Assembly: GCF_003364205.1 (NCBI RefSeq)
Contig: NZ_NXLV01000004.1
Location: forward strand, 80,386 to 144,385
Reading direction: 5' to 3'
From: Helicobacter brantae
GTDB lineage: Bacteria; Campylobacterota; Campylobacteria; Campylobacterales; Helicobacteraceae
Length of the DNA stretch: 64,000 nucleotides
The notes below the pieces were generated by a model. The model ran no database searches, was not told where the DNA came from, and saw only the letters and a program-made list of their open reading frames with translations. Positions 30,165 to 39,367 of the stretch are shown here, piece by piece. Position numbers and translations under genes: made by a program. Within the stretch, counting starts at the first letter, position 1. Each line of letters opens with the position of its first letter.

Positions 30165-31577
30165 TTAGATTTTTTCCCAAATCGTTCCCTCACTACTATC
30201 AAGCAAGGCAATTCCTTGACTCTTTAGCTCTTCTCGGATTTTATCAGCAAGTGCATAGTCTTTGTTGGCTTTGGCTTCTTGGCGTTTGGCAATTTGTGAG
30301 AGGATTTGATCTCTTTGCTCCTTGCTTACTCCTAGTTGGAAATACTCTGTGGCATTGAGTGTGCCAATCCCTAGCACCTCTTGGATATAGAGGAGGTTTG
30401 AGAGGATTAAAGAGTGAAGAGCTAAATCTTTGGGAGATTTATCTAGTAAATCATTGCTCTCTTTGATAAAGCCCTCAATAAAACTTAGAGCTAAAGAGAT
30501 ATTGAGATCATCACACAATGCCTCTAGCAAACCACTTTCAAACTCTTTGCTAGGAGCAGAGGGGGTGGCTTTGGGGCTTAGGCGTTTGTAGAGGCGATAG
30601 ATTTTGTCAAGTCGTTTTTTGCTTGAGAGCAAATCTATCTCATTGAAATCAAAGTTTGCTCTATAATGAGAGCCTAGAAGATAGTTTCTCACGATTTCTC
30701 CGTGATAGTGAGCTAAAACATCTTTGAGAAAAAAGCTATTGCCTAGACTTTTGCTCATCTTCTCTCCATTGATTGTAACAAACCCATTATGCACCCAATA
30801 TTTAGATAGTTCTCTTTGAGTGGCACAGCGAGTTTGAGAGGCTTCGTTTTCGTGATGAGGGAATAGCAAATCTGCTCCCCCTCCATGAATATCTATGGCA
30901 TACTCTCCTTGAGGATAAGCAAGGTGTTTTTCTATCATTGCTGAGCATTCGATATGCCACCCAGGGCGTCCTTTGCCTAGATTTGAGGGGTAGCCAATAT
31001 CCTCTTCTCCTTTGTAAGCTTTCCATAGCACAAAATCCCTCTCTGAGCGTTTTTGATCGCTCTCTTGAAGTCTTGAGAGGTTTTCTAGCTCCTCTCCTCT
31101 ATGGCTCAAACTCCCATAAGAGCTATCTTTGCTTGTATCTAAATAGACATCGCCATTTGGGGTTTGATAGGCAAAACCTTTTTGCAAAAGGGTTGAAATC
31201 ATCTCTTCCATTGCTCCTAGATTGTCAGTAGCCTTTGGCTCTAGGGTAGGGGAGAGAACATTGAGGGCTTTCATATCATCTAGGTATGCCCTTATATAAT
31301 GAGAGGTAATCTCCTCTAAACTCTTGCCACTTTCTTTGCATTTTTTGATGATTTTGTCATCAATATCTGTGAAATTTTTAGCAAATTCTACCTCATAGCC
31401 AAGGGCAATGAGTGTGCGTCTAAGCAAATCAAAAGCAATCGCACTCCTAGCGTGTCCTAGATGAGAATCATCATACACCGTAGGGCCACACACATACATT
31501 TTGACACGATTAGAAGAGATAGGAGAGAAAGGAAGCTTCTCTTTGGCAACACTATCAAAGATAGATAAAGTTTTCAT
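30165..31577 (-). CDS. cysS: Cysteinyl-tRNA synthetase
   Basis: Class I synthetase that charges tRNA-Cys; 470 residues. The N-terminal YVCGPTVYDDSHLGHARS carries the zinc-binding Cys and the HIGH-type HLGH; KMSKSLGN is near 275, and the CSAM and HHENE zinc and active-site residues lie between. The ATG overlaps the murJ stop by 4 bases, as in H. pylori. Confidence 0.97.
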   Translation of the reverse strand: MKTLSIFDSVAKEKLPFSPISSNRVKMYVCGPTVYDDSHLGHARSAIAFDLLRRTLIALGYEVEFAKNFTDIDDKIIKKCKESGKSLEEITSHYIRAYLDDMKALNVLSPTLEPKATDNLGAMEEMISTLLQKGFAYQTPNGDVYLDTSKDSSYGSLSHRGEELENLSRLQESDQKRSERDFVLWKAYKGEEDIGYPSNLGKGRPGWHIECSAMIEKHLAYPQGEYAIDIHGGGADLLFPHHENEASQTRCATQRELSKYWVHNGFVTINGEKMSKSLGNSFFLKDVLAHYHGEIVRNYLLGSHYRANFDFNEIDLLSSKKRLDKIYRLYKRLSPKATPSAPSKEFESGLLEALCDDLNISLALSFIEGFIKESNDLLDKSPKDLALHSLILSNLLYIQEVLGIGTLNATEYFQLGVSKEQRDQILSQIAKRQEAKANKDYALADKIREELKSQGIALLDSSEGTIWEKI

Positions 31578-33010
31578 AAAATATATCCTTGGATTAAAGT
31601 TTTGATTCCATAGAGCAAAGCCCCTTCAATGATGAGAATCACTATAAGAGCAATACCCCATTTTTTGGCATTTATTATACTCAAAAAGTTCTCCCTCCCC
31701 ACTGCCTTGATATTGAGTGCTAGGAGGATAAAACCTGAAATTGAGCTAGAAAATGCAATCCCTAGCACTCCAAAAGGAGAGATAAGAAGCAAAGAGAGAA
31801 TTGTGCCACAAGAGAGTGAGATGATAGAAAATTTTGCAGCTTTTCCTTGTTGAGCGTGAGAGTAGAGCCAAAGTGAGAGAATCTTGCTTAGCCCAAAGGG
31901 AAGCAAACCGACTAGATAGAGGGCAAAGACATTGGCTGTGATGAGAGTGTCTTGAGTGGAGAATGAACCTCTTGTATAAAGCAAAGTAATAATCTCCTCT
32001 CTAAGCATAATCCCTCCAAGAGTGCAAACACATAGAGCAAGAGTGAGAAACCAAAAAGATTTTTTCATCGCTTCTAGGGCTTTGGTATGCTCTTTGTGTT
32101 TGATAGCTTTTGCTACAAGTGGGAAGAGGGCTGTGGAGATTGCGATAGCAAAGAGAGCTAGGGGGAGCTGAAAGATTCGATTGGCATAGTAGAGATAAGA
32201 GATACTTCCTGCACTCAAAAATGAAGCGATAAATGTCTCAATAAATGCTAGGAGTTGGGCTGTAGAGCCACCAAGGAGGGCAGGGAAGAATTGAGAGAAA
32301 AAGGCTTTAAGCTCTTTGTGAAATTGCTTGGCTTTCTCTCCTTTGCTTCTCCAAAAGACTTGAATATGTTTGCTAGAGAGATAAAAAAGTCTGAAAAACC
32401 CTAGAGAGTAGAGGGGGTAGAAGTGTATGAGGATTTGAGCGATTCCTCCTGCTAAAACCCCATAGCTGAGAAAATACACGATTTGCATTTTCTCCATATC
32501 TTTGGCATATAAAAGTGAGGCAATCATACAGAGATTAAGCAGAGCAGTATTATAAGCACTAACCCAAAAGATGTGTTTGTATTGCAAAAGTGAGCCAAAG
32601 AAGGTTACACAAAACACAAGCCAAAGATACCAAAAATTTATCGCCACAATAGGGGAGGCTAGAGTAAGGCTCTCTTGAGAGAATCCAAAAGCCAAAAGCT
32701 TTGTCATAGTAGGAGAAAAAAAGCTTACAAATATGCTAAGGGTTAAAAGGATTGAAGAGAAGATGAGAAAGAGAGTGAGGGCAAATGCACCTTTGTGCCT
32801 AGAGTGGATAAAAGAGGGCAGGAAACTTTGAGTGAAAGCTCCTTCTCCAAAAATGCGTCTAAAGAGATTAGGAAGTTTGAAAGCGATGAAAAATATATCG
32901 CTATATATTCCTGCTCCAAGTGTAGAAGCCATACACACATCACGAGCAAATCCAAGAATCCTAGAGCATAAAATCCCCCCACTATTGGTGAAAAATGCCT
33001 TTTTTAACAA
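31574..33010 (-). CDS. murJ: Lipid II flippase MurJ (MviN)
   Basis: Flips lipid II across the inner membrane for wall synthesis. About 14 membrane helices, with the family start KKAFFTNSGGILCSRILGFARDV and the LPNLFRRIFGEGAFTQSFLP loop. A TTG at 33031 is also in frame, but the TTG at 33010 has AAAGGAAG five bases upstream and gives the usual N-terminus (478 residues). It is co-transcribed with cysS. Confidence 0.94.
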   Translation of the reverse strand: MLKKAFFTNSGGILCSRILGFARDVCMASTLGAGIYSDIFFIAFKLPNLFRRIFGEGAFTQSFLPSFIHSRHKGAFALTLFLIFSSILLTLSIFVSFFSPTMTKLLAFGFSQESLTLASPIVAINFWYLWLVFCVTFFGSLLQYKHIFWVSAYNTALLNLCMIASLLYAKDMEKMQIVYFLSYGVLAGGIAQILIHFYPLYSLGFFRLFYLSSKHIQVFWRSKGEKAKQFHKELKAFFSQFFPALLGGSTAQLLAFIETFIASFLSAGSISYLYYANRIFQLPLALFAIAISTALFPLVAKAIKHKEHTKALEAMKKSFWFLTLALCVCTLGGIMLREEIITLLYTRGSFSTQDTLITANVFALYLVGLLPFGLSKILSLWLYSHAQQGKAAKFSIISLSCGTILSLLLISPFGVLGIAFSSSISGFILLALNIKAVGRENFLSIINAKKWGIALIVILIIEGALLYGIKTLIQGYIL

Positions 33011-33093
33011 TTTTACTTCCTTTGTAAGCAATTTATGAGCTAAAATTTAGTTTAATTTTACCTAGTCATTTTATATTTTAGGAACAAAAATCA

Positions 33094-34905
33094 ATGGAAG
33101 AGTTAAAAGTTAGTCGTTGCTTTGATATAGCACACGAATTACAAAAAGCGTCAATCATTTTTAAAACAAATATTAAAAATCTAACTTTTAATGTCGTAGA
33201 GGTTTATACTTTTTTAAGCACTGAAGAAGATGGGATAAAGACTGAGCTAAGCGAAAGTCGTGCTAAGGAATTTTTCTCTTCTGGAGAGTATGAGGATAAT
33301 CGATATTTTGTAACTCAAGCTTATGATTTGATTATTAAGAAAAAAGAAAAGAAGAGTGAAGATAAATTTTCTTTAAAACTTGAAAGATCAGAAAGTGAGC
33401 TTTATTTGGTGTGTTTGGAAGAAAACTATGAATGGCTTTTGGGGAATTTGGGGGAGGTGCAGAGAGGAATTAACGCACAAAAAGCACTTTTGGGTGTGAT
33501 TTTTCATAGCTTTTCAATCAGTTTTAGCACAGAAGAGTTGAGAAATAAGCTATCTTTGGCTCAAAGAGGGATAGGGCATACAAGAAAAGTGCTTTTGGAA
33601 AAAAGTCAATATTTTTCTCCATTGAGCGATTCATATTTTTATTTCACACTCAAAGAAGATTGGGAAGCAATCAGAAAGGTGTGCCATGAGAATTCTTCAT
33701 TTGCTGTCAAAGAGGGAATGGAAGTGGGGAGGTTTTATAAAGCAAATGCAGGAAGTGATGGCAGAAATCTCAAAGGAGAGTTTATCAAAAACGAAAAAAG
33801 AGAGCCGATTGAGAGTGAGTTTAGTGTCTTAGGAGATGATTTTGAGCTAATAGAAGAGGAAGAATACACACTTTATAAAGGGAAGCGTGAGGGGTTTGTA
33901 GGACAGAATAGCAGTGGATTGATTTTGGTAAAAGAGATGAATTTTGAAGAAATTACTCAAAGAAATATTGGCAATCTTTTGGGGGGGCTGGAGTGTGGAA
34001 TGGAAATCAATGTCAAAGCAAGTGTGCCTGAAAAAGATGCAGTAGGGACAGGAATCATCATTGAAGCACAAAGGGTAAAAATCATAGGAAGTGTCGATCA
34101 AGGAGCAGTGATTAGAAGTGAGTTTTGCTCGATTTCAGGCTCTGTGCATCAAGGGGCTGAGATTTTTGCAAAAGAGGCAGAAATAGGGCTTCACAAAGGA
34201 AAACTTCATTGTGAGCAAGCCAAGATTAAGCTCTGTGAGGGGGGTATGGTGGATTGTGGATTGGGAGAGTTTGAAGAGCTTACAGGAGCAGAGGTTTATG
34301 GCAAAGAGATTAGCGTGAAGGTGATGAGGGGGAATAATAAAGTATCAATCTCAACAAGCCTAGATATTGCAGAGATGAGTGGAGGGGCAAATAGTCTATG
34401 TATTGATAGCTCAGCATTTTCAGAATATCGAGAAGAGATTAAGAAGATTCAAAAAAGACACGGCAAGTATTTAGAAGCGATTGATAAGCTCAATCGTGCT
34501 TATCGCCAAGATTTTGCTCAAGCCAAAAAAATGAAACCCGCAGTAGATAAATTCCGCCTTCTTCTTGCTCAACAACAACAGCAAGGTATCCAACCTCAGC
34601 CCTATCTTCTTAGCACTATTGGAGAGTATATGACTTTATGCAATCGTCTTAAGGCTCTTAAATCAAAGATAGAAAACTATGATAGAGATGCCAAAGAAGT
34701 GCTTAAAGAGATTGAGCCAATTGCAAAAATCAGTCTAGGGGGCAGAATCAATTGTAATTCTGCTTGGGTGCAACAAAATCAAGTGGAGTTTATCAATATT
34801 TTAAACATTGGCAAAGAGAGGTTAATCATCGAAGATGGAGAAAAAGTCAATATTAAAATCGATCCAAACTCTATGAGGCTTGTTAAAGAGAGGAATCTGA
34901 AGTAA
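33094..34905 (+). CDS. FapA-family (DUF342) protein
   Basis: The 603-residue protein has the FapA/DUF342 layout: a variable N-terminal part to about 195, the Gly-rich segment GRFYKANAGSDGRNLKGEF, a right-handed beta-helix-like region (about 290-430; repeats of hydrophobic-Gly steps such as GSVDQGAVI and GSVHQGAEI), and a helical C-terminus from about 440. Vibrio FapA influences flagellar assembly and pole organisation; the role here is not established. It ends directly before ruvA. A run of seven G lies in the coding region near 33991. Confidence 0.82.
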   Translation: MEELKVSRCFDIAHELQKASIIFKTNIKNLTFNVVEVYTFLSTEEDGIKTELSESRAKEFFSSGEYEDNRYFVTQAYDLIIKKKEKKSEDKFSLKLERSESELYLVCLEENYEWLLGNLGEVQRGINAQKALLGVIFHSFSISFSTEELRNKLSLAQRGIGHTRKVLLEKSQYFSPLSDSYFYFTLKEDWEAIRKVCHENSSFAVKEGMEVGRFYKANAGSDGRNLKGEFIKNEKREPIESEFSVLGDDFELIEEEEYTLYKGKREGFVGQNSSGLILVKEMNFEEITQRNIGNLLGGLECGMEINVKASVPEKDAVGTGIIIEAQRVKIIGSVDQGAVIRSEFCSISGSVHQGAEIFAKEAEIGLHKGKLHCEQAKIKLCEGGMVDCGLGEFEELTGAEVYGKEISVKVMRGNNKVSISTSLDIAEMSGGANSLCIDSSAFSEYREEIKKIQKRHGKYLEAIDKLNRAYRQDFAQAKKMKPAVDKFRLLLAQQQQQGIQPQPYLLSTIGEYMTLCNRLKALKSKIENYDRDAKEVLKEIEPIAKISLGGRINCNSAWVQQNQVEFINILNIGKERLIIEDGEKVNIKIDPNSMRLVKERNLK

Positions 34906-35469
34906 ATGATTGCAGGGATTAGAGGGATTGTAGAAGAGATTGGGATAGGCAAAGTTTTGCTTGAGGCTAGGGGAGTGATTTATGATATTACACTCTCTTT
35001 GCATACAAGTTCAGAGATTAAAAAGGGAGAGGAGATAAGGCTGTGGATTACAGAGATTATCCGTGAAGATGCGTATTTGCTTTTTGGATTTTTGCATAAA
35101 GAAGAGCAAAGAATCTTTGAGCGACTAATCAAAATCAATGGCGTTGGCCCAAAGGTGGCAATGGCAATCCTCTCTACTTATACTCCCCAAAACTTTGCTC
35201 AAATTGTGGAGCAAAAAAATATCACTGCTTTGCAAAAAGTTTCAGGCGTTGGGGCTAAGGGAGCAAGCAAGATTATGGTAGATTTGGCAGGATTTTTTGA
35301 TTTTTCACTTGAAGTGAGTGGAGATCAAAAAGCAAAAGAAGAAGCAATCTTGGCACTTGAGGGGCTGGGCTTTAAGAAGAGTGAGATTGAGAAGGTGATG
35401 AAAAAAGTGAGTGCTAAAGATACAGCAGGAATGATAAAAGAAGCACTGAAATATTTTCAAATGATTTGA
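34906..35469 (+). CDS. ruvA: Holliday junction helicase subunit RuvA
   Basis: Binds four-way junctions and loads RuvB. The 187-residue protein has the N-terminal OB domain (IAGIRGIVEEIG), tandem helix-hairpin-helix motifs (KINGVGPKVAMAILS near 78 and KVSGVGAKGASKIMVDL near 112), and the C-terminal RuvB-binding domain. The ATG follows the fapA stop with no gap. Confidence 0.96.
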   Translation: MIAGIRGIVEEIGIGKVLLEARGVIYDITLSLHTSSEIKKGEEIRLWITEIIREDAYLLFGFLHKEEQRIFERLIKINGVGPKVAMAILSTYTPQNFAQIVEQKNITALQKVSGVGAKGASKIMVDLAGFFDFSLEVSGDQKAKEEAILALEGLGFKKSEIEKVMKKVSAKDTAGMIKEALKYFQMI

Positions 35470-35557
35470 TTATTTAGTAGAAAAAAACTATAATAGCAAT
35501 ATTAGGAGTTTTTGAGCTTGTCTCACTCTTAAGCAAAATCATCACTAAGGAGAAGAA

Positions 35558-35821
35558 ATGTCACAAGATATTTCAATCACAGAACAAGCAATCCTAGACA
35601 AGGTAAAAGAAAAAGCTGGAAAGCTTAAGTGCCCAGTTTGCGGTGGAAGCGAGATTGGTATCGCTCCTGGTTTTAGTAATGTAACATTGCAAAACAGAAT
35701 TGATGGAAGTTTGGTGTCTAATGGACCTATGGTTCCTGCAATTTACACAGTATGCAACAAGTGTGGTGCTATGACTCCTCACGCTGTTGGTGTATTGGGA
35801 TTGCTTAATCAATCTAAGTAA
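35558..35821 (+). CDS. Small zinc-ribbon protein
   Basis: The 87-residue protein carries two zinc knuckles, CPVCGG (about 25-30) and CNKCG (about 66-70), separated by a beta-rich stretch. I do not recognise a named family. It has a strong ribosome-binding site (AAGGAGAAG before the ATG), its own upstream gap and its own terminator, so it is likely transcribed alone. The role is unknown; small zinc ribbons often bind nucleic acid or store zinc. Confidence 0.8.
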   Translation: MSQDISITEQAILDKVKEKAGKLKCPVCGGSEIGIAPGFSNVTLQNRIDGSLVSNGPMVPAIYTVCNKCGAMTPHAVGVLGLLNQSK

Positions 35822-35829
35822 TCTCAAAT

Positions 35830-35847
35830 AGAGGGGTTTCCCCCTCT
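35830..35847. terminator. Bidirectional terminator between the zinc-ribbon gene and the hydrolase gene
   Basis: AGAGGGG and CCCCTCT form a 7-bp perfect stem around a 4-base loop, lying between two convergent gene ends. Confidence 0.75.
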
Positions 35848-35863
35848 GATTTCCCCTATATAT

Positions 35864-36952
35864 CTACTTTATTGTTATTTCTTTAAATGCTTCTTTTTCT
35901 ACTTCATCTAATTTGAGTGCTTGCCATTTTGTTTTGGAGAAGTCTATTTGTTTGAGATTGACTTTTCGAATCGTGCTGTTATACATCGTGCGATAATAAA
36001 ACTCTAAATCACTTTGATTGCTTACTGCAGTCCATTGTGTGGCACTTGGGAGAGTAGGGGGGACTTCAGAGCTTTTGGCATATTCTGTGCCAATAGGTAG
36101 ATCAAAGAGATTGAGGAGATGGAAAGCTTGAGTGACTCCCTCATAGGCATTATTGGGTTTTGGAGCAGTATGGAGAAAAAAACTTGCCCTTACAAATCTT
36201 GAGGGAGGTGTGAAATCCCCTGGTAAGCCCAACATTCCACTTCCTGCACCCACTGCAAAGATATCTTGCTCTCCTAGTTTGAAAGCTTGGGCTGAGCCTG
36301 AATGGAGATTGACATAGTTATTGAGATTGGTGAGTTGCCAAGAAAAATCAGGAGAGTTTGTCAGCACACCAATGGGGTTATCATAGATTTTTACCTCCCC
36401 TTTCATAATCTCAATCACAATCCTTCCACCCTTATTGTCATTGACTCTCCAATGTGCAGTAGGAGGGGCTTTGCCATCTTTTTCTAGCATAAATGGAACG
36501 ACTTTGATATTTTTGAAAGCTTCTTTGACTTCCTCTACGCTAGAGAAGTTTGAGAGGATATATTTTGTAAGTTCCATATCTGAAATGCTTTTATCTAAAT
36601 CTTTGCCACTAAATGGAGCAAGTGAGCCATAATGAGAGAAATAAAACAATCCTGCATTTAATCCTGCTTCATTAATCCCCTCTCCAATAAACCCATCCAT
36701 TGCCACACTTATGCCTACAAATCCATATTTTGCCCTCCACTTGATTCCATTTTTGCCTTGAGGGGTGAGGGATTGGAATTCTTGATTTCTAGGAGAGATG
36801 ATGAGTTTGCTTCCCAAAGGAAACTCTCCCCACTCAATCGTGCGTGCTTGAATATGTTTGCTATCTTTGGTGGTGATAGAAATCCCTGTACAAGCTAAGA
36901 GCTGAAGATGAAGAAGTGCAAAAGCACTCAATAGACTAATAAACTTTTTCAT
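35864..36952 (-). CDS. Secreted choloylglycine-hydrolase-family linear amide hydrolase
   Basis: Ntn-hydrolase that cleaves linear amide bonds, as do bile salt hydrolases, penicillin V acylases and N-acyl homoserine lactone acylases. An in-frame start at 37069 would add 39 unlikely residues; the ATG at 36952 gives a signal peptide (KKFISLLSAFALLHLQLLA) cut exactly before CTGISI, exposing the catalytic N-terminal Cys. Other family residues are visible: ARTIEWG, the conserved VLTNSPDFSWQ, and GLPGDFTPPSRFVRA with its Arg. Bile salt hydrolase would suit an intestinal host, but specificity cannot be read from sequence. Confidence 0.88.
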   Translation of the reverse strand: MKKFISLLSAFALLHLQLLACTGISITTKDSKHIQARTIEWGEFPLGSKLIISPRNQEFQSLTPQGKNGIKWRAKYGFVGISVAMDGFIGEGINEAGLNAGLFYFSHYGSLAPFSGKDLDKSISDMELTKYILSNFSSVEEVKEAFKNIKVVPFMLEKDGKAPPTAHWRVNDNKGGRIVIEIMKGEVKIYDNPIGVLTNSPDFSWQLTNLNNYVNLHSGSAQAFKLGEQDIFAVGAGSGMLGLPGDFTPPSRFVRASFFLHTAPKPNNAYEGVTQAFHLLNLFDLPIGTEYAKSSEVPPTLPSATQWTAVSNQSDLEFYYRTMYNSTIRKVNLKQIDFSKTKWQALKLDEVEKEAFKEITIK

Positions 36953-37397
36953 ATTTTCTCCTATTGTAAAATGGTAAAAAGAAAAGCAGAAGTTGTAATG
37001 CGACAATACTTTTGAGTGTAAGCTCACTCCATTGATGAATGTCTTTAAACTCTTGAGTTTGTGTGGCATTTTCTCCTAGACTTTGAGCATGAAGGATAAA
37101 GTCTGAGAAATAAAATACAAACACACAAGAGAGAAGAGCAATGAGAAGAGAGAGCGTGAAGCGAAAAAAGTGTTTGGGGAGAGAGAAAAACTCAAAAACC
37201 ACACTCACAAAGCTCACTCCTAGCAAAATATAACCCATTTTCTCAAAAAGTCTTCCCATCAATAATCCACTTTGAAAAAGGCTTAAGGTTTCTATTCCAA
37301 CCTTTTGAGGATAGAAGATTATAGGAGCAACCAAAACTCCCAAAGTCAGCTCCACTCCAATCAAACTTGCTAGTAAAAACTGATAAAGTAGTCGCAT
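36936..37397 (-). CDS. DUF4149-type membrane protein
   Basis: A 153-residue protein with four predicted membrane helices (about 5-25, 47-68, 78-100 and 128-147). It overlaps the start of the secreted hydrolase gene by 17 bases, so the two form a minus-strand operon. The family name is my best recollection from size and topology (TMEM205/DUF4149-like); the function is unknown. Confidence 0.65.
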   Translation of the reverse strand: MRLLYQFLLASLIGVELTLGVLVAPIIFYPQKVGIETLSLFQSGLLMGRLFEKMGYILLGVSFVSVVFEFFSLPKHFFRFTLSLLIALLSCVFVFYFSDFILHAQSLGENATQTQEFKDIHQWSELTLKSIVALQLLLFFLPFYNRRKYEKVY

Positions 37398-37483
37398 TTT
37401 TCCTCCTTGATATTCTCAAATAGATTCTACAATAGGGGAGTAATTTTTGTAAAATAAAATAACTTTATTTTTAAGGAAATATT

Positions 37484-38260
37484 ATGGAAGTTTTAAAGCA
37501 GATTGAAATCATCAGGTTTGAAGATGGAGAGAGAGTGCAAAAGGGTGATGTAGTGATTTTGGAATCAAGGGTAAATTTCTTTCTCAATGGAGAGAAGATT
37601 ATCTCCACAATGTGTATCCCACAAAATCAAGAAGCCCATATGGTGGGGTTTTTGCTAAGTGAGGGGGTGATTGATGGGATAGAAGATGTCAAAAGCATAC
37701 AAGTAGATGAGAGCGGATTGGCTGTAAGAATGGAGGCTAGGATTAATGAAGGAAATCTCAAAAATCTCTACAAAGAAAAAACTCTAGTTTCAGGCTGTGG
37801 TGGAGGAGTTACAGGAAATGTAGAAAATGCTGTGGAGGTGGATTTCAACACTTCAGACTTAAAAGTGAAGGGAGAGTGGGTGCTTTCTCATGTAAAAAGA
37901 TTTTATCAAGAAAGCGAGCTATATTTGCAGACAGGGTGTGTGCATAAAGCAATGTTGCTTTTCTCTGATGATAGCTCTCTAGTCAGTGAGGATATTGGAA
38001 GACATAATGCGATTGATAAAGTGTGTGGAATGGCAAGAATGCAAGGAAAAGATCCAAATGAGGGGATTTTGATTGTGAGTGGAAGATTAAGTTCTGAGAT
38101 GGTAACAAAAGCTGTAATGCACCATATCCCTATCGTCATCTCAAGAACTGCTCCTACATTTTTGGGAGTGCAAACAGCACAAAAGCACGGAATCACACTC
38201 TGTGGGTTTGCAAGAGGAAAAAATATGAACCTCTACACCCACACTTCAAGGATTCTCTAA
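37484..38260 (+). CDS. fdhD: Formate dehydrogenase accessory sulfurtransferase FdhD
   Basis: Transfers sulfur to the molybdopterin cofactor of formate dehydrogenase. The 258-residue protein has MCIPQNQEAHMVGFLLSEGVI near 45, the active-site Cys at about 105 in VSGCGGG, and TGCVHKAMLLF and SEDIGRHNAIDKVCG near 150-180, all typical. No formate dehydrogenase structural genes are in the window. Its 3' end overlaps the convergent gene by 15 bases. An 8-bp AT-only inverted repeat (37451-37471) sits just upstream. Confidence 0.95.
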   Translation: MEVLKQIEIIRFEDGERVQKGDVVILESRVNFFLNGEKIISTMCIPQNQEAHMVGFLLSEGVIDGIEDVKSIQVDESGLAVRMEARINEGNLKNLYKEKTLVSGCGGGVTGNVENAVEVDFNTSDLKVKGEWVLSHVKRFYQESELYLQTGCVHKAMLLFSDDSSLVSEDIGRHNAIDKVCGMARMQGKDPNEGILIVSGRLSSEMVTKAVMHHIPIVISRTAPTFLGVQTAQKHGITLCGFARGKNMNLYTHTSRIL

Positions 38261-39367
38261 CCCCATTTCCTCGCCTAGCTCTTCATACTCCCTTTGAGGG
38301 GGTTTGACTTCATAGAAACCTTTGGTGTCAATTTGATAAATTTTGACTTGGTATTGCATTTGATTATCCAAGATATTTTCTTTGAAATACGCCAAACTTT
38401 CAGGATGCACTAGGCGATAAAAAATCTCCATTCCCAAAGCTGTGGAGTAATTCACCCAATCATATTTAAGATCACTATTAAGAAGTGAGGCATACTCTAT
38501 CAATTTTTGATCTGCCTCTCCAATGGAGTTAGCGATATAGAGATTTTCTCTATCTCTTTGTTGGGTGAGGATACCCAAAGAGGGATTGTAGTTGATTTGA
38601 GTAGAGAGAAAACTAGAAGCTTTTTTCTTGAAGTATCCGATTTGAGAGAGCAAAAGTCCAGTTTTCACTACAGGGGTATTGAGGAAGACATCGGCTTGAT
38701 AAATTAGCTCTTCTTGAGTTTTTCTGCTTTTTGAGAATGTTGCAGCAATCTCATTGGTGATGGTTTGCTCTTGGATTTGAGGGATTTTCTCTTGCAAAAG
38801 GAGTGAAAGTCGCTCTCCCACAGGGCTATCATCATTGTAAGCGATTGTGTGTGTGCCACTTTGGAATTTCAAAAGCTCATTGATTTGATCCTCATAGCTA
38901 ATCCCTCCAAAGAATAGCAGAGGAGAGAGAGAGGGATCAAAATCGATTTGAGTTTTATTCACCGTGGGGATATAAAGAGGGATTTTTAAAGAAAGTTTGG
39001 TGCTTTCATAAGCTCCTTTGGTTGTAAAAATCGCGATGATGAAATGAAAGTCTTGTGAGTAGATTTGCTGATAGAAGCTCTTAATTGAGCTTTCTTCCTC
39101 ATCTCCACAATCAAAAACTTCAAGCTCAAAATCTCCTCCTCTTGCAGAAAGATAAGCAAGAATAGTATCAATAGTTGCCACAGAGTAGCGTCCGATAATC
39201 TTTTTGGGCATCATTAAGGCGATTTTGAGAGAAGAAGATTTTGTGGGGATATTGCCAAATTGAGCAATTATTTCTTCTTGAGGTTTGGAGAGTCTTGGAT
39301 CTTGGAGGTTGAGAGGATTTGCAGACAAAGAGATAAGGGTGAGTAGAATGATAAAAAGAGCTTTCAC
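38246..39367 (-). CDS. Putative periplasmic protein with a ligand-binding-like fold
   Basis: I do not recognise a named family. The 373-residue precursor has a signal peptide (KALFIILLTLISLSA, cut before NPL). The mature part shows alternating strands and helices (SLKIALMMPKKIIGRY, FHFIIAIFTTKGAYE, LLFFGGISYEDQINE), recalling type I periplasmic binding proteins or LpoA-type folds. The GTG start overlaps the stop of the upstream gene (ATGTGA), so it is in an operon with the gene at 39364 and carboxynorspermidine dehydrogenase. Confidence 0.7.
   Translation of the reverse strand: MKALFIILLTLISLSANPLNLQDPRLSKPQEEIIAQFGNIPTKSSSLKIALMMPKKIIGRYSVATIDTILAYLSARGGDFELEVFDCGDEEESSIKSFYQQIYSQDFHFIIAIFTTKGAYESTKLSLKIPLYIPTVNKTQIDFDPSLSPLLFFGGISYEDQINELLKFQSGTHTIAYNDDSPVGERLSLLLQEKIPQIQEQTITNEIAATFSKSRKTQEELIYQADVFLNTPVVKTGLLLSQIGYFKKKASSFLSTQINYNPSLGILTQQRDRENLYIANSIGEADQKLIEYASLLNSDLKYDWVNYSTALGMEIFYRLVHPESLAYFKENILDNQMQYQVKIYQIDTKGFYEVKPPQREYEELGEEMGLENP

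Noticed and set aside
33991..33997. Run of seven G inside the fapA-like gene
   Set aside because: Shorter than typical switching tracts, and the reading frame is intact through it.
36953..37069. Longer start of the choloylglycine-hydrolase-like gene
   Set aside because: It would place 39 residues ahead of a clear signal peptide; the ATG at 36952 is the natural start.
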